From NCBI RefSeq assembly GCF_017743975.1, contig NZ_JAGHRC010000001.1, positions 806,001-870,000 of the forward strand: a stretch of 64,000 nt of DNA. Reading direction: 5' to 3'. The stretch's first letter is position 1; every line of letters starts with the position of its first letter. This document shows, piece by piece, positions 1 through 10,000 of the stretch. The DNA comes from Ruegeria sp. R14_0 (lineage in GTDB: Bacteria; Pseudomonadota; Alphaproteobacteria; Rhodobacterales; Rhodobacteraceae). Below the pieces are notes generated by a model. It did no database searches. It worked only from the letters and a program-made list of their open reading frames with translations, and was not told the origin of the DNA. The position numbers were made by a program, and so were the translations under genes.

Positions 1-1
1 C

Positions 2-148
2 CGGGCCGATAACAGAACGGGGCTAAGCTACTACGACAAGATGGGGTTTCGCGATTACTCGGTCGCGTACGGCGTCGCTTTGCGCGACGGGACGCCCGTC
101 GACAGAATTTCCAAACGGTTCGAGTTGAAGAAGGGCAGATCATGCTGA
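2..148 (+). CDS. GNAT family N-acetyltransferase, C-terminal fragment
   Basis: Open from the window edge, this frame gives about 48 residues ending at a TGA that overlaps the next gene's ATG. It contains NRTGLSYYDKMGFRDYSVAYG, which matches the last core part of the GNAT fold: the helix with N..G..YY...GF that contacts acetyl-CoA, followed by the closing strands. The start lies outside the window, so the substrate cannot be judged. The 7-nt overlap with the monooxygenase gene suggests co-translation. The family call rests only on this C-terminal motif. Confidence 0.6.
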   Translation, partial: RADNRTGLSYYDKMGFRDYSVAYGVALRDGTPVDRISKRFELKKGRSC

Positions 149-444
149 TTGTCACAGGTACAGTCGAAGTGTCGCCGGATGGCGTAGAAAAAGCCGTGGC
201 AGCGGCGCAGCGTATGGTTGCGGAAACTGTGAAAGAACCCGGCTGTCTGATCTACGAGTTCAGCCAGATCCTTGGACACGCAAACCGGTTCCGCGTGTAT
301 GAAGAATGGCAGGACCAAGCTGCGCTCGAGGCGCATTTCACCGCGCCACATATGGCCGAGTTTCAAGCGGTTCTGGGTGAGGTGGGCGTCACCTCCAGCG
401 AGATTTACCGCGTTGTGGGTGGTGAGAAACAGCCGCTGCGCTAA
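142..444 (+). CDS. Antibiotic biosynthesis monooxygenase (ABM/YgiN-like) domain protein
   Basis: This 100-residue cytoplasmic protein is one ABM ferredoxin-like domain, the usual length for the family. The N-terminal strand MLIVTGTVEVSPDG, the helix with EPGCLIYEFSQ and the VYEEWQDQAALEAHFTAPHM segment (the E-W-x-D-x-x-A-x-x-x-H pattern) are all diagnostic. Relatives such as YgiN act on quinols, and others have unknown substrates, so the real reaction is open. The start codon lies inside the end of the preceding GNAT gene, so the two are probably one operon. Confidence 0.85.
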   Translation: MLIVTGTVEVSPDGVEKAVAAAQRMVAETVKEPGCLIYEFSQILGHANRFRVYEEWQDQAALEAHFTAPHMAEFQAVLGEVGVTSSEIYRVVGGEKQPLR

Positions 445-448
445 GGTA

Positions 449-874
449 TCAGGCCCATAAGTGACCTTCGGCAAACTCGACCGAATTTCCGGCGGGGTCG
501 CGGATGTACAGTGATCGCGCGCCGTTTGGCCAATCGAACTCGGCTTCGACGGGTACGTTCCATTCGAGCAAGTGTTTGCGCATCTCTTCGATCTGCTCTC
601 GCGACAGGGTCATACACACGTGTCCCGATCCGCGCGCGCCATGCGGCGGGACCGGCAGGTTCGGGTTTCCAGGCGGTTGCTCGGTTTCGTCGGCATTGAA
701 CAGCAACAGGACCGAGGCTCCGACCCGATAGAACACGTGCCGGTTTGCGACGCGCTGAATTTGTTCCAGAGCCAGGATGTCCCCATAAAACCGTTCGGCT
801 GCGTCGAGGTCATCGACGTAAAGCGCGGCTTCCAGAATGCCCTCGGGCGGCGGTATGGTCCGGGTGACCTTCAT
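449..874 (-). CDS. VOC superfamily (glyoxalase/dioxygenase fold) protein
   Basis: A 141-residue protein with two vicinal-oxygen-chelate modules. The first begins ILEAALYVDDLDAAERFYGD and the second carries GSGHVCMTLS and ends IRDPAGNSVEF, the usual DP.GN..E closing motif that supplies a metal-ligand Glu. Family members bind a divalent metal and act as glyoxalases, ring-cleaving dioxygenases or resistance proteins, and which applies here cannot be told. It lies tail-to-tail with the ABM gene, four bases apart. The ATG start is unambiguous. Confidence 0.85.
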   Translation of the reverse strand: MKVTRTIPPPEGILEAALYVDDLDAAERFYGDILALEQIQRVANRHVFYRVGASVLLLFNADETEQPPGNPNLPVPPHGARGSGHVCMTLSREQIEEMRKHLLEWNVPVEAEFDWPNGARSLYIRDPAGNSVEFAEGHLWA

Positions 875-905
875 GCCTTAACCCTATCACAATCAGGCGT
901 TTTCG

Positions 906-1511
906 TCACCTGCGCGCGCGGCGATCCCGTTTGCGTTGCGGCGCGGAATTGAGTGCGGGTGCGGGGAGGCTGTCCCATTGGCCGGGTTCCAACCCATCCA
1001 GCGTCCAATCGCCGATCCGCGCCCGGATCAGGCGTAGCGTGGGATGACCAACCGCCGCAGTCATGCGACGTACCTGTCGATTGCGGCCTTCGCGCAGGGT
1101 CAGTTCGATCCAGCAATCCGGCACCGTCCGCCGCACTCTGATCGGAGGGTTACGCGGCCACAGCCCTTCGGGTTCGTCGATCAATCGGGCATTGGCGGGG
1201 CGGGTTTGCCCATCCTTCAACTCGACCCCGTCGCGCAATGCCCTGAGAGTGGCTGCGTCGGGCAGGCCTTCGACCTGCACCCAATAGGTTTTTGCCATCT
1301 TGTGCTTGGGGTCCGATATCTGCGCCTGAAGCTTCCCGTTGTCGGTCAACAGCATCAGCCCTTCGCTGTCGCGATCCAGCCGCCCCGCAGGGTACACACC
1401 GGGCAGATCGATGAAATCCGACAACGTGCTGCGCGGCGAATCCGCGTTTGCACGGTCGGTAAACTGCGGCAGTACGTCGAAGGGTTTGTTGAATCGAATG
1501 AACCAGCTCAT
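906..1511 (-). CDS. rluE: 23S rRNA pseudouridine synthase RluE-like
   Basis: The protein opens with [19 protein letters not shown] and has the RsuA/RluB/E/F active-site block [17 protein letters not shown], with catalytic Asp at about residue 46. Later come the family blocks RNPPIRVR and [21 protein letters not shown]. There is no N-terminal S4 domain, as in E. coli RluE, which makes pseudouridine 2457 in 23S rRNA. An upstream in-frame Met (1538) would add nine residues, but family alignment favours the MSW start. A basic tail (RKRDRRARR) may aid RNA binding. Confidence 0.88.
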   Translation of the reverse strand: MSWFIRFNKPFDVLPQFTDRANADSPRSTLSDFIDLPGVYPAGRLDRDSEGLMLLTDNGKLQAQISDPKHKMAKTYWVQVEGLPDAATLRALRDGVELKDGQTRPANARLIDEPEGLWPRNPPIRVRRTVPDCWIELTLREGRNRQVRRMTAAVGHPTLRLIRARIGDWTLDGLEPGQWDSLPAPALNSAPQRKRDRRARR

Positions 1512-1723
1512 GACCTCGCCATAGCCCGCAGGCCACATTGGCGCAACCTGTGGATAACTGTCACGTGGCTGTTACGGATTCGGATTACCCAATCCCCGAG
1601 ATATTGTGGAAACTCAGGGCTTGTCAGAGTTTTAACACGATATATAGTTAGATTAAGGCCGGGGCGGGTGTTCCCCGCTCTGATGTCAAAAACGGGCAGA
1701 GCAGAGCGAGGAGCGATTCTGAC

Positions 1724-2311
1724 ATGGATGGAGACTTCAGGACCGAATTTGTCAGGGAACCCGGTGCGCTAAAGCATCATCCGGCATTGGTTTTGAACGC
1801 CGATTATCGCCCCTTGTCTTATTACCCACTGTCACTGTGGCCCTGGCAAGAAGCGATCAAGGCGGCCTGGCTGGATAGGGTGGATATTGTCGCCGAGTAC
1901 GACGAGGTCGTACGAAGCCCGAGTACCGAGATCCGAATACCGTCGGTCGTTGTTCTCAAGGACTATGTAAAACCCAGAAAGCGCGTGGCCTTCACGCGCT
2001 TTAATTTATTTCTGAGGGATGAATTCCGCTGTCAGTACTGCGGAAGCCGTGGAGATCTGACTTTTGACCACGTCGTCCCCCGTGCGGCGGGTGGCGTGAC
2101 CAGTTGGCAAAACGTGGTGGCCGCTTGCAGCCCCTGTAACCTCAAGAAGGGTTCAAAATCGCTGCGCCAGGCAGGGATGACCCTGCGAAAGCCTCCTCGT
2201 CAGCCCGATGCCGAAGCGTTGCGGAATATCGGCCGCAAGTTCCCGCCGAACCACCTGCACGACAGCTGGATCGACTTTCTGTATTGGGATGCAGAACTGG
2301 ACGAGCTGTAA
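1724..2311 (+). CDS. HNH endonuclease family protein
   Basis: 195 residues. A zinc-ribbon HNH nuclease core sits in the middle: CQYC at 103-106, DHVVPRAAGG with the catalytic Asp-His at 115-116, Asn at about 130, and CSPC at 135-138. The N-terminal 95 residues (ALVLNADYRPLSYYPLSLWP) are typical of a chromosomal HNH family found widely in alphaproteobacteria and cyanobacteria. Its cellular role is unclear; no phage or restriction gene is next to it. A strong ribosome site (GAGGAG) precedes the ATG. It ends three bases from the convergent dsbB gene. Confidence 0.85.
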   Translation: MDGDFRTEFVREPGALKHHPALVLNADYRPLSYYPLSLWPWQEAIKAAWLDRVDIVAEYDEVVRSPSTEIRIPSVVVLKDYVKPRKRVAFTRFNLFLRDEFRCQYCGSRGDLTFDHVVPRAAGGVTSWQNVVAACSPCNLKKGSKSLRQAGMTLRKPPRQPDAEALRNIGRKFPPNHLHDSWIDFLYWDAELDEL

Positions 2312-2314
2312 CGG

Positions 2315-2779
2315 CTACTTGGCGCGGAATGCGGCCAGCCAGACCAGAACCAGCCCGGCTGAGATCAGGGCGTTCCATCCGGCCATGGACAGGCCGAACA
2401 TCTCCCACGGAATCTCGTCGCAGCGGACCAGTGGCGCAGACATGATCTGGTCCATCAGTTCCTGAGTCGAAAGACCACCGATATCGCCCGAGGTGCAACT
2501 GCTGGGGCCTTCCCACCATTTCTGCTCGACCCCGGCGTGGAACAGGCCAATTCCGGCTGTGACCATGGCTGCCACTGCACCCAAAAGGGGCAGGGGACGA
2601 ATACCGGGGAATGCAAAGGCCAGCACGCCAATCAGGACGGCCGCACCGTGGGGATAGCGTTGCCAAATGCACATTTTGCACGGGGCCATGCCACCCAGAT
2701 GCTGAAAGCCCCACGCCCCAAGCAACATTGCAGCCGAGCCACCAGCGGCAATCAGGATCAGAAGCCTTTTTCGGGTCAT
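2315..2779 (-). CDS. dsbB: Disulfide bond formation protein B (DsbB-like)
   Basis: A 154-residue inner-membrane protein with four predicted membrane segments. It has the two redox pairs of DsbB: CKMC at 34-37, after the first membrane helix, and a periplasmic-loop pair at Cys95 and Cys120. DsbB passes electrons from DsbA to quinone. The WQRYPHG block after the first pair fits quinone-site residues of the family. The chosen ATG overlaps the stop region of the upstream yqaA-like gene, so both are likely co-transcribed. A longer reading into the neighbour's coding region was discarded. Confidence 0.88.
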   Translation of the reverse strand: MTRKRLLILIAAGGSAAMLLGAWGFQHLGGMAPCKMCIWQRYPHGAAVLIGVLAFAFPGIRPLPLLGAVAAMVTAGIGLFHAGVEQKWWEGPSSCTSGDIGGLSTQELMDQIMSAPLVRCDEIPWEMFGLSMAGWNALISAGLVLVWLAAFRAK

Positions 2780-3354
2780 AGGTACCTCACCGCCAAAAAT
2801 CCGCCGAACAGCAGGATAACGAATAGGGTGAACATAAGCCCAAGGCGCTTTTCGATGAAGGCGCGAATGGGCTCGCCAAAGCCCCAAAGCAGGCCAGCGA
2901 CGATAAAGAACCGAAGCGAACGCGCCAGAATCGAAGTGGCGATGAACGTGCCCAAGGGCATGCCCGTCCAGCCCGACATGATGGTGATAACCTTGTACGG
3001 GAAAGGCGTGATCCCAGCGCCCAGCACGGCCCAAAAGCCGAAGTCGTTGAACTTGGTGTTGAACTGCTCCATGGCCTGCGCTTTGCCCATAGATTCAAGA
3101 ATCGGTTGGCCAATGCTCTCGTAAAAGAATGCACCGATTGCGTATCCCAGCAGCCCGCCCAGAACCGATGCGACCAGTGCAACCGAGGCGATCAGCCACG
3201 CGCGCGAGGGGCGCGCAATAATCATGGGAATCATCAGAACATCTGGCGGGATCGGAAAGAACGAGCTTTCGGCAAACGCCACAATGGCCAGTGCCCAAAG
3301 GGCATGCGGGTGTTCGGCCAGACGAATGGTCCAGTCATAGAGCGATCGCAACAT
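2776..3354 (-). CDS. YqaA/DedA-family (VTT domain) membrane protein
   Basis: 192 residues with several hydrophobic helices and the SNARE-associated/VTT domain hallmarks: the AFAESSFFPIPPDVLM motif (acidic residue plus F-P-I-P-P re-entrant loop) and the later G..PFPYKVITIMSGWTGM half-repeat. DedA relatives are linked to lipid flipping and membrane homeostasis; YqaA itself has no agreed function. It is the first gene of a two-gene operon with dsbB. The 146-bp gap before tRNA-Leu should hold its promoter, but I cannot point to clear -35/-10 boxes. Confidence 0.85.
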   Translation of the reverse strand: MLRSLYDWTIRLAEHPHALWALAIVAFAESSFFPIPPDVLMIPMIIARPSRAWLIASVALVASVLGGLLGYAIGAFFYESIGQPILESMGKAQAMEQFNTKFNDFGFWAVLGAGITPFPYKVITIMSGWTGMPLGTFIATSILARSLRFFIVAGLLWGFGEPIRAFIEKRLGLMFTLFVILLFGGFLAVRYL

Positions 3355-3500
3355 CAGGTGCTAAAATCCCAGTCTCGTGTCGAGCCAGCCAAACCACGCG
3401 ACCGAAGGGCCGTCAACAGGACGGAAGGAAAACAAACTAAATATCGGTTGTTTTTTGCCTCTGGACCTTCCTGAACTTGGACGCTAATCCAGTGTTTGTG

Positions 3501-3586
3501 GCCCAAGTGGCGGAATGGTAGACGCAGGGGATTCAAAATCCCCCGCCTTCACGGGCGTGAGAGTTCGAGTCTCTCCTTGGGCACCA
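3501..3586 (+). tRNA. tRNA-Leu (anticodon CAA)
   Basis: An 86-nt class II tRNA with encoded CCA. The 7-bp acceptor stem is GCCCAAG paired with CTTGGGC. The anticodon stem GGGGA/TCCCC encloses loop TTCAAAA, giving anticodon CAA. A long variable arm follows, as in leucine tRNAs, and the T-loop is GTTCGAGTC. It reads UUG codons. No integrase or duplicated 3' end is visible nearby. Confidence 0.96.
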
Positions 3587-4003
3587 CCTTAAACCCTTTA
3601 GAACGTGCATCGGAATGTTTGGGGTTCGACCCTGCTCGCGGACATGTTTGGCATCAAATTTGCTGCGATGGTTCAGTGGTTTGATAACGGGTCGGTTTTC
3701 ATAACTTTGAAAACACGCTGCTCTGGGTTGCAAGTCACATCTTGTCAGTCAGACCAACTTGCGCGCCGAGCGTCGCGAGATCGCCCCGAATGATCCAAGC
3801 CCGATACCCAACTTCAAAGACAGAGCAAGGCGCGCGCGCCCTGGCTGCGGAAACTGTCAAACGTGGTCCCAAAACAACCGGCACGCATACAACTGTGCGG
3901 GTCCAAAGTGTCTGGCAGATATCAACAAACATAAAGATACCTAAATTCGAATAGGGTCTTATAGTGGGCATTGTGTGGAGTGTTTTTTGAACGGTGATCG
4001 CTG
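3587..4003. other. Non-coding gap between tRNA-Leu and the giant adhesin gene
   Basis: This 417-bp stretch has no convincing gene; the short frames in it lack family motifs and ribosome sites. It holds a weak inverted repeat (GTTTTC-N8-GAAAAC, 3695-3714) and, towards the end, an AT-rich tract (about 3930-3985) that is the likely promoter and leader of the adhesin gene. No clear -35/-10 pair can be named. I saw no integrase remnant or tRNA-end duplication. Confidence 0.55.
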
Positions 4004-7000
4004 ATGGCCAAGGATACAATTGACCAATCTCACAGGTTCCCCGACGAGACGACGGCGGAGCAGTTAAGCGCGGCGCTGATAAACGCACCCGATCTGTTTC
4101 GCCTGATCGTAGACACGGATGGTTTAACAGCGGTTAATTTGCCCGACGGCTTCGTGGCCACCAAATTTGTGGTTGTAGATGGCGACTTGTTCCTGATTTC
4201 AGAAGATGGGGAAACCGTAGCGCTGATTTCAGGTGCCGAGACGAGCTATATCCTTCTTTCTGAGGGCTTTCCATTCAGCGCGACGCGGTTGCAGGATTCG
4301 ATTGATGCGCTGGGGGATTGGGATCAGCTGGGCGATGTTCCCAGCCTGACACTGGACCAGATGACAAACCTGCGCGGTACAAGACCCGGTACCGGAGAGC
4401 AGGAGGAGGTGCGGGTTGGCGACCCTCTGATCGGTCTGGAATACAATCCGCTCTTGCCGCCAACCGAGTATCCACCTGAACTTCGTCGGGATGAACAATT
4501 CTTCGCGGGCGAAGTCTTCGACGATGGCGGCGTGCCGGAACCCGGTGACAACAGGATTTCCCTGTCCGGACTGCCGGTTGCGCGCGAAACCGACGCGCCG
4601 GTTGAGATGCGTCCCGCCTCGTTTCTGCAATTCGACATTGAACAAGCTGATCTGGGCGAGGCGATCACGCTTGTGACGCTGGAAATCAACGGATTGCCGG
4701 TGGGTACGAACTCGAACCTTGGCCAGATAACGGTCTCTGGCGGGGTGGCGACGCTGTCATTCTCTGGCTCCGAGGCAGATTTCAACGCACTGTCTCTGAC
4801 GTATCCCACCGACTTTTCGACGCAAAGCCGCAACGACGCCGCGCCGGGTCCGTTGCAGGCAACGGTTTCGATCGAGACCAACTTTCTGGGCTCAAGCCAG
4901 TTCAGCTTTGAAATCGCGGTATTGGCCGAGGGCGACGCGGTCATCGACGATACGTCGCCGGACACGGTGCCCGACGAAACCGACGATCCGATCACCTTCA
5001 AACCGGCCGATCTGCTTGCACCTCAGGTGACTGACACAGACGGCTCTGAGGGCTATGAGACGCTTGAGTTGATCGTTACGGGTTTGCCGGGCGGATCGAC
5101 GCTTGCCGGGTTGGGGATCGTTGTGCCCGCCGGGGCCACTGCGGTCATCGCGGCAGCAGCAGATGGGTCTGCGACGCTGTCGATTACGATGGATGTCACG
5201 CAGGTTGCTGATATCCAAAGCGCTTATGATTCCTTGCAGGTCACTGTGCCTGCGGATTTTTCGACCGACAACCGTTCGGACCTGACATCCGGAACACAGT
5301 TGCCGATCAGCCTGACACTGAATATCCAAACGGATGAGGACGTGTCGGCGGCAGTGGACGCGCCCAATGACGGGACCGTTACGGTCACGCGGGTCATCGA
5401 TATCGGGTTCGAGGAAGATATCGACCTGTCCGGCCCGGCTCGTATCGACGCTGAGGAGGACGGCGGCAATCCGAACGCAAGCATCGGCGTTGACATTGAT
5501 CTTGGGATAGAGATCACGGTTGACGATCAGGATGGCTCGGAAACCGAGGATCCGAATGACCCTGTTTTTGGCGCAATGGTCGAGGTTCGGTTCGACACAT
5601 TGCCGCCGGGCACCACGGTCAATGGCGGTACATTGAACGGCAATGTCTGGACGGGTACCGTGCCCGAAGCCGAAGCATTGATCCTGTCGCTGCCGCCGGA
5701 TTACTCGGGCCAGATCAACACGCAAGTCACGGTGACTACGCGCGAGGGCAGCGAGACCATAAACCAAGAGATCGTCGTCACACCGACCTCGGATGTCGAG
5801 ATCATCGGGGACATTGTAACGCAGGAAACGGATGCGCCGCTGGACATCCGAATTTCGGATTTCGTCGATATACGTATCGACGACCCGGACGAAGAACTGG
5901 CGCAGTTCGAGTTGAGCATCAACGGCCTGCCCGCCGGCACGCGGTTGGTTGACGAAAACGGGGCAGACATCGGCACTTTCACCCCCGGTGCCGGATCAAC
6001 CGTGGATCTGGTGCTGAACTACGATGTGGACAGTTCCGGTTTCGATCCCGCCGAAATACGGCTGATCTTTCCCACGGATTTCTCGACAGAAAGCCCGCCT
6101 ACGACGCTGGTTGCGGACTTGACAGTAACCACGCGGGAAAACGGCGTGTTGACCACCCCGGTCTCTGACACGTTCGATATCGTCATTGGGGCCGAAGGGG
6201 ACGTGTTCATCGACGACAGGAAGCCTGACACCATTCCCGATGAGACGGACTCTGCAACGCTGATCACCCCGTCCGACCTGCTGGAGCCAGTTGTGACAGA
6301 TGCCGACGGCTCGGAAAGTCTGGAGAGTCTGACGCTTACGATCACCGGTCTTCCCGCGGGATCGACCGCAGCCTCGCTGGCGATCACGACCCCGCCTGGC
6401 GCAGTGCTGACCATTGCCGATGATCCTGCGACCGGTGCTGCGACACTGACCTTGACGATGAATTCGGCTTCGGTCGCGGATATTCTGGCGGCCTATGACG
6501 CGTTTGAACTGACCTTGCCGCAGGACTTTTCGACCGCGAACCGGGCCGACCTGACCAACGGTTCCAACACATTGCCCCTGACCTTTACGCTGGATGTACA
6601 AACGGATGAGGATCAGGACCCCAATACAGACACGGCTATGGACGGTACGGCGACTGCAACCCGCGTCGTCGATATCGATTTTGAACTGGACGCCGAGCTG
6701 GACGCGCCACTTTTGATCGAAGCCGAGGAAGATGGCGGCGTTCCAAACAGTTCCGTCGGCGTTGACGTAGACCTGCAGATCGACATCGACATCACCGATA
6801 TCGACGGGTCCGAGACCGCGACACCCGGCACCCCGTTTTCAGCCAGCGTATCGATCACGTTTTTCGGCATGCCTGCGGGTACAACTTTCCCAACCGGCAA
6901 TTTTGATACGACCACAGGCGTCTGGACTGGAACAGTTGCCGAGGCCGAAGCGCTGGTTCTGGGTCTGCCCGGTGACTACAACGGTACAATCGCCAGCTTT

Positions 7001-10000
7001 ATCACCGTCACGACGCCCGAGGGTCAGGTAACCACGCCTCAGGTCATCGTGGTTGATCCAGTCTCGGACGTTACGATTGGTGGTGAGGTCGTCGCCACTG
7101 AAACGGACGCGCCGGTCGAGGTGCTGCTGTCTACTTTCATAGATGTCCAGATCCCTCCTGACGAAACCATCCAGACGCTGGAATTCTCGCTGGACAACCT
7201 GCCACCCGGCACTCAAGCCGTAGATGGGGCAGGGACCCCGGTTGGATCATTTTCCACCAACCCTGATGGGACAGAGAATTTTCTGTTCAATTATAACGGG
7301 ACCGGGACGGACCCACGCGATGTGCGTCTGGTGTTCCCGACCGACTATTCGACCACAAGCCCGCTGGTGAACCTTGAGGCCTCGCTGGAGATCGTAACCG
7401 ATCAGGGCACGACGACGGGTCAAATCCCCGTCACGGTCAATTTCGAAGGTGACGTCGAGGTCGACGACGCGACGGTAAATCTGGCCGAAACCGATGATGT
7501 CGTGCTTGTCACGCCCGCCGATTTCATACTGCCGAGAGCAACGGATATCGATCTGTCGGAATCGGTCGAGCAGGTGCTGGTCGTGTTCAACGCCCTGCCT
7601 GCGGGCACGCGCGTGTCGACGGATGGGGGCGCGACCTTCACGCCTGCGTCCCCGACTTTGAACTTTTCCGGCGATTTCGCAACATACCAGAACCTTGTAA
7701 TCGAACTGCCAGCGGATTTCTCGACCCAAAACCCGGCTGCTGTGCTTGAAGCTCAGGTTGTTGGCATCACGAACGAAGGCGGGGTCGACGATGGTTTTCT
7801 GGTCATCAACCTGTCTGCTGAAGGCGATTTGGATCTGTCGGGACCCGGTGCGCTGGTCCTGAATGAAAACGACGCGCCTGGCGATACCGACGAAGACAAC
7901 ACGACCACCGCCCCGCTTGAGTTCCGATTGGCAGATGCCGTCACCGGGCAGGCAACGGATGCGGATGGTTCTGAGTCCATCGCAACGGTGGATGTGGTGG
8001 TGAACGGTCTGCCGCCCGGCACGCAGTATTCCATAAACAACGGGGTGACGTTTCTTGCGGCCACACCGGGCGGAGTATTGACCCTGACGGGCCTTAGCCT
8101 GCCTGACTACCAAAACCTTGTTATCCGGCTGCCCGACGATTTCTCGACCACAACTCCGATCACCGGAAGTGCGACCTTCACCACGGATGAGGCCTTGCTG
8201 GCCGGAGAAACGGATACCGGTCCAAATGACGGCGTCGAAACGGGTACTTTCACAGTCACCGTGAATTCCGAGCAGGATGTTGAAATCACCGCGCAGGACA
8301 TCACGGTGATCGAAGATCTGGGCCAGCCAATCCCGTTGAACCTGGACGTTGATATCACGGATATTGACGGGTCCGAGTCCATCACCGCGCTGACGCTGGA
8401 TTTCGCCAACTTGCCTACCGGGGATACGGTGCTAAGCGACGGTACGGTCCTGAATGCAGGCAACACGCAGTGGACCGGCACGGTGGCCGAACTGCAAACC
8501 CTCGCCGTTGTCAGCTTGCCGACGCATTATTCCGGTGTCATCGACATAACCGTGACCATCGACACGGACGAAGGCGACCCGACCGTCGCAACCGAAAGCT
8601 TCAAGCTGAATGTGACGCCGGTGGCCGAGCCGACGATCATTCTGTCGGTCGATGACAGCACGCCGAATGTGGATGAGCGTGGGCCAGACAATTTCATCGT
8701 CGACGAAGACAGCTCATTCCTGTTGTTGATCGATGCGGAAACACCAGATCGGGATGGGTCCGAAGCGCTGACCCAGATCGTGATCGAAAACGTCCCGCCG
8801 GGCTGGATTGCTGATACGGGTGGTGTGGTCGATCTGGCGTTGTTCGAACAGGGTGCAGCCCAGATCACATCGGCCAGCTTGTCGGGAACGACGCTGACGA
8901 TCACGCTAACGCCCGGTGTAACGGATTTCGACGGAGCTGTTCGTGTCACGCCTCTGGCCAATGACGACAGGGACGTTGCAACAATCGTCGGCGGAGAACT
9001 GACTGCGACCGTCACATCGGTGGATCAGGCGGCGACACTGCCAACGGATACGCAGACGGCAACAGACAGCGTAGATGTGGACGTGGATGCGATTGTTGAC
9101 GACCTGAACTTTGCGGCAGCAGACGTCACGGTCAACGAAAACGTCAATAACAGACGCCGGATCGATGTCGATATCTCGGGCACGGCCCTGGCAGACAATG
9201 ACGGATCTGAAACCATCTCGTCGCTCAGCCTGACGATCAGCGTTGCGACCGCCAGCGACGTGTTTGACCCATCAGACACCAGCCAACTGGAATTGCGTGT
9301 CAGCGACTCGGCGCTGCGAGGGTTCGTCACGATCACGCAAACCGGCTCAACCGCTGACAGCGTCTCCTACAGCCTGACGCCAGCACCCGGTGCAACGCAG
9401 GCCCAGTTCACATCTGCCATCGAGTCGCTTGAGACGATCGTGCCTCAGCATTTCAGCGGCGTTCTGACGTTGAATGGAACGCTGGCGTGGAACGAAACCA
9501 CAACCGGTGACGTCGAGGATGACACATCCGACAACTTCAACACCGGAACGTTCCAAATCACCCAAACCGTGAACCCAAGGGCCGAAGCTGATCTGACGGC
9601 CTCGGTCTTTGTGTTGACGGCGGCCGAAGTTGCATCCGGCAGCCCGACTGCAGTGTCGGCCAGCGTCGAGGATGGGTCTGTCAACGGGGCTGAGATTTTG
9701 ACCCTGCTGGAAAGCACCGGTGATGGCTCGGGGCCCGGACAGGTCGCTTTGTTTGTGGGGCTGGATGCCTCGTCACCCGACACGGATGGCTCGGAAGCGT
9801 TGAGCACGTTGGTCATTGGCAACGTGCCCACCGACTGGATTGCCGATTTCCTGAATGGATCGGATGTTGATGCGGCAGCGTTCTTCACCTCTGACGGCAC
9901 CGGCCCCCTGGCGCAGTCCGAGTTGGACAAGATTGACAGCGCGACATATGACGCTGCAACGGGCGCGCTGACGATCACATTTGTGCCTGATGTCACCAGC

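Noticed and set aside
3742..3954. Short open frame before the adhesin gene
   Set aside because: No ribosome site, no motif, and a competing frame overlaps it. It is more likely promoter or leader DNA.
3587..4003. Possible genomic-island boundary at tRNA-Leu before the adhesin region
   Set aside because: I looked for a second copy of the tRNA 3' end near 20.8-21 kb and for an integrase, and found neither. Base composition does not shift clearly.
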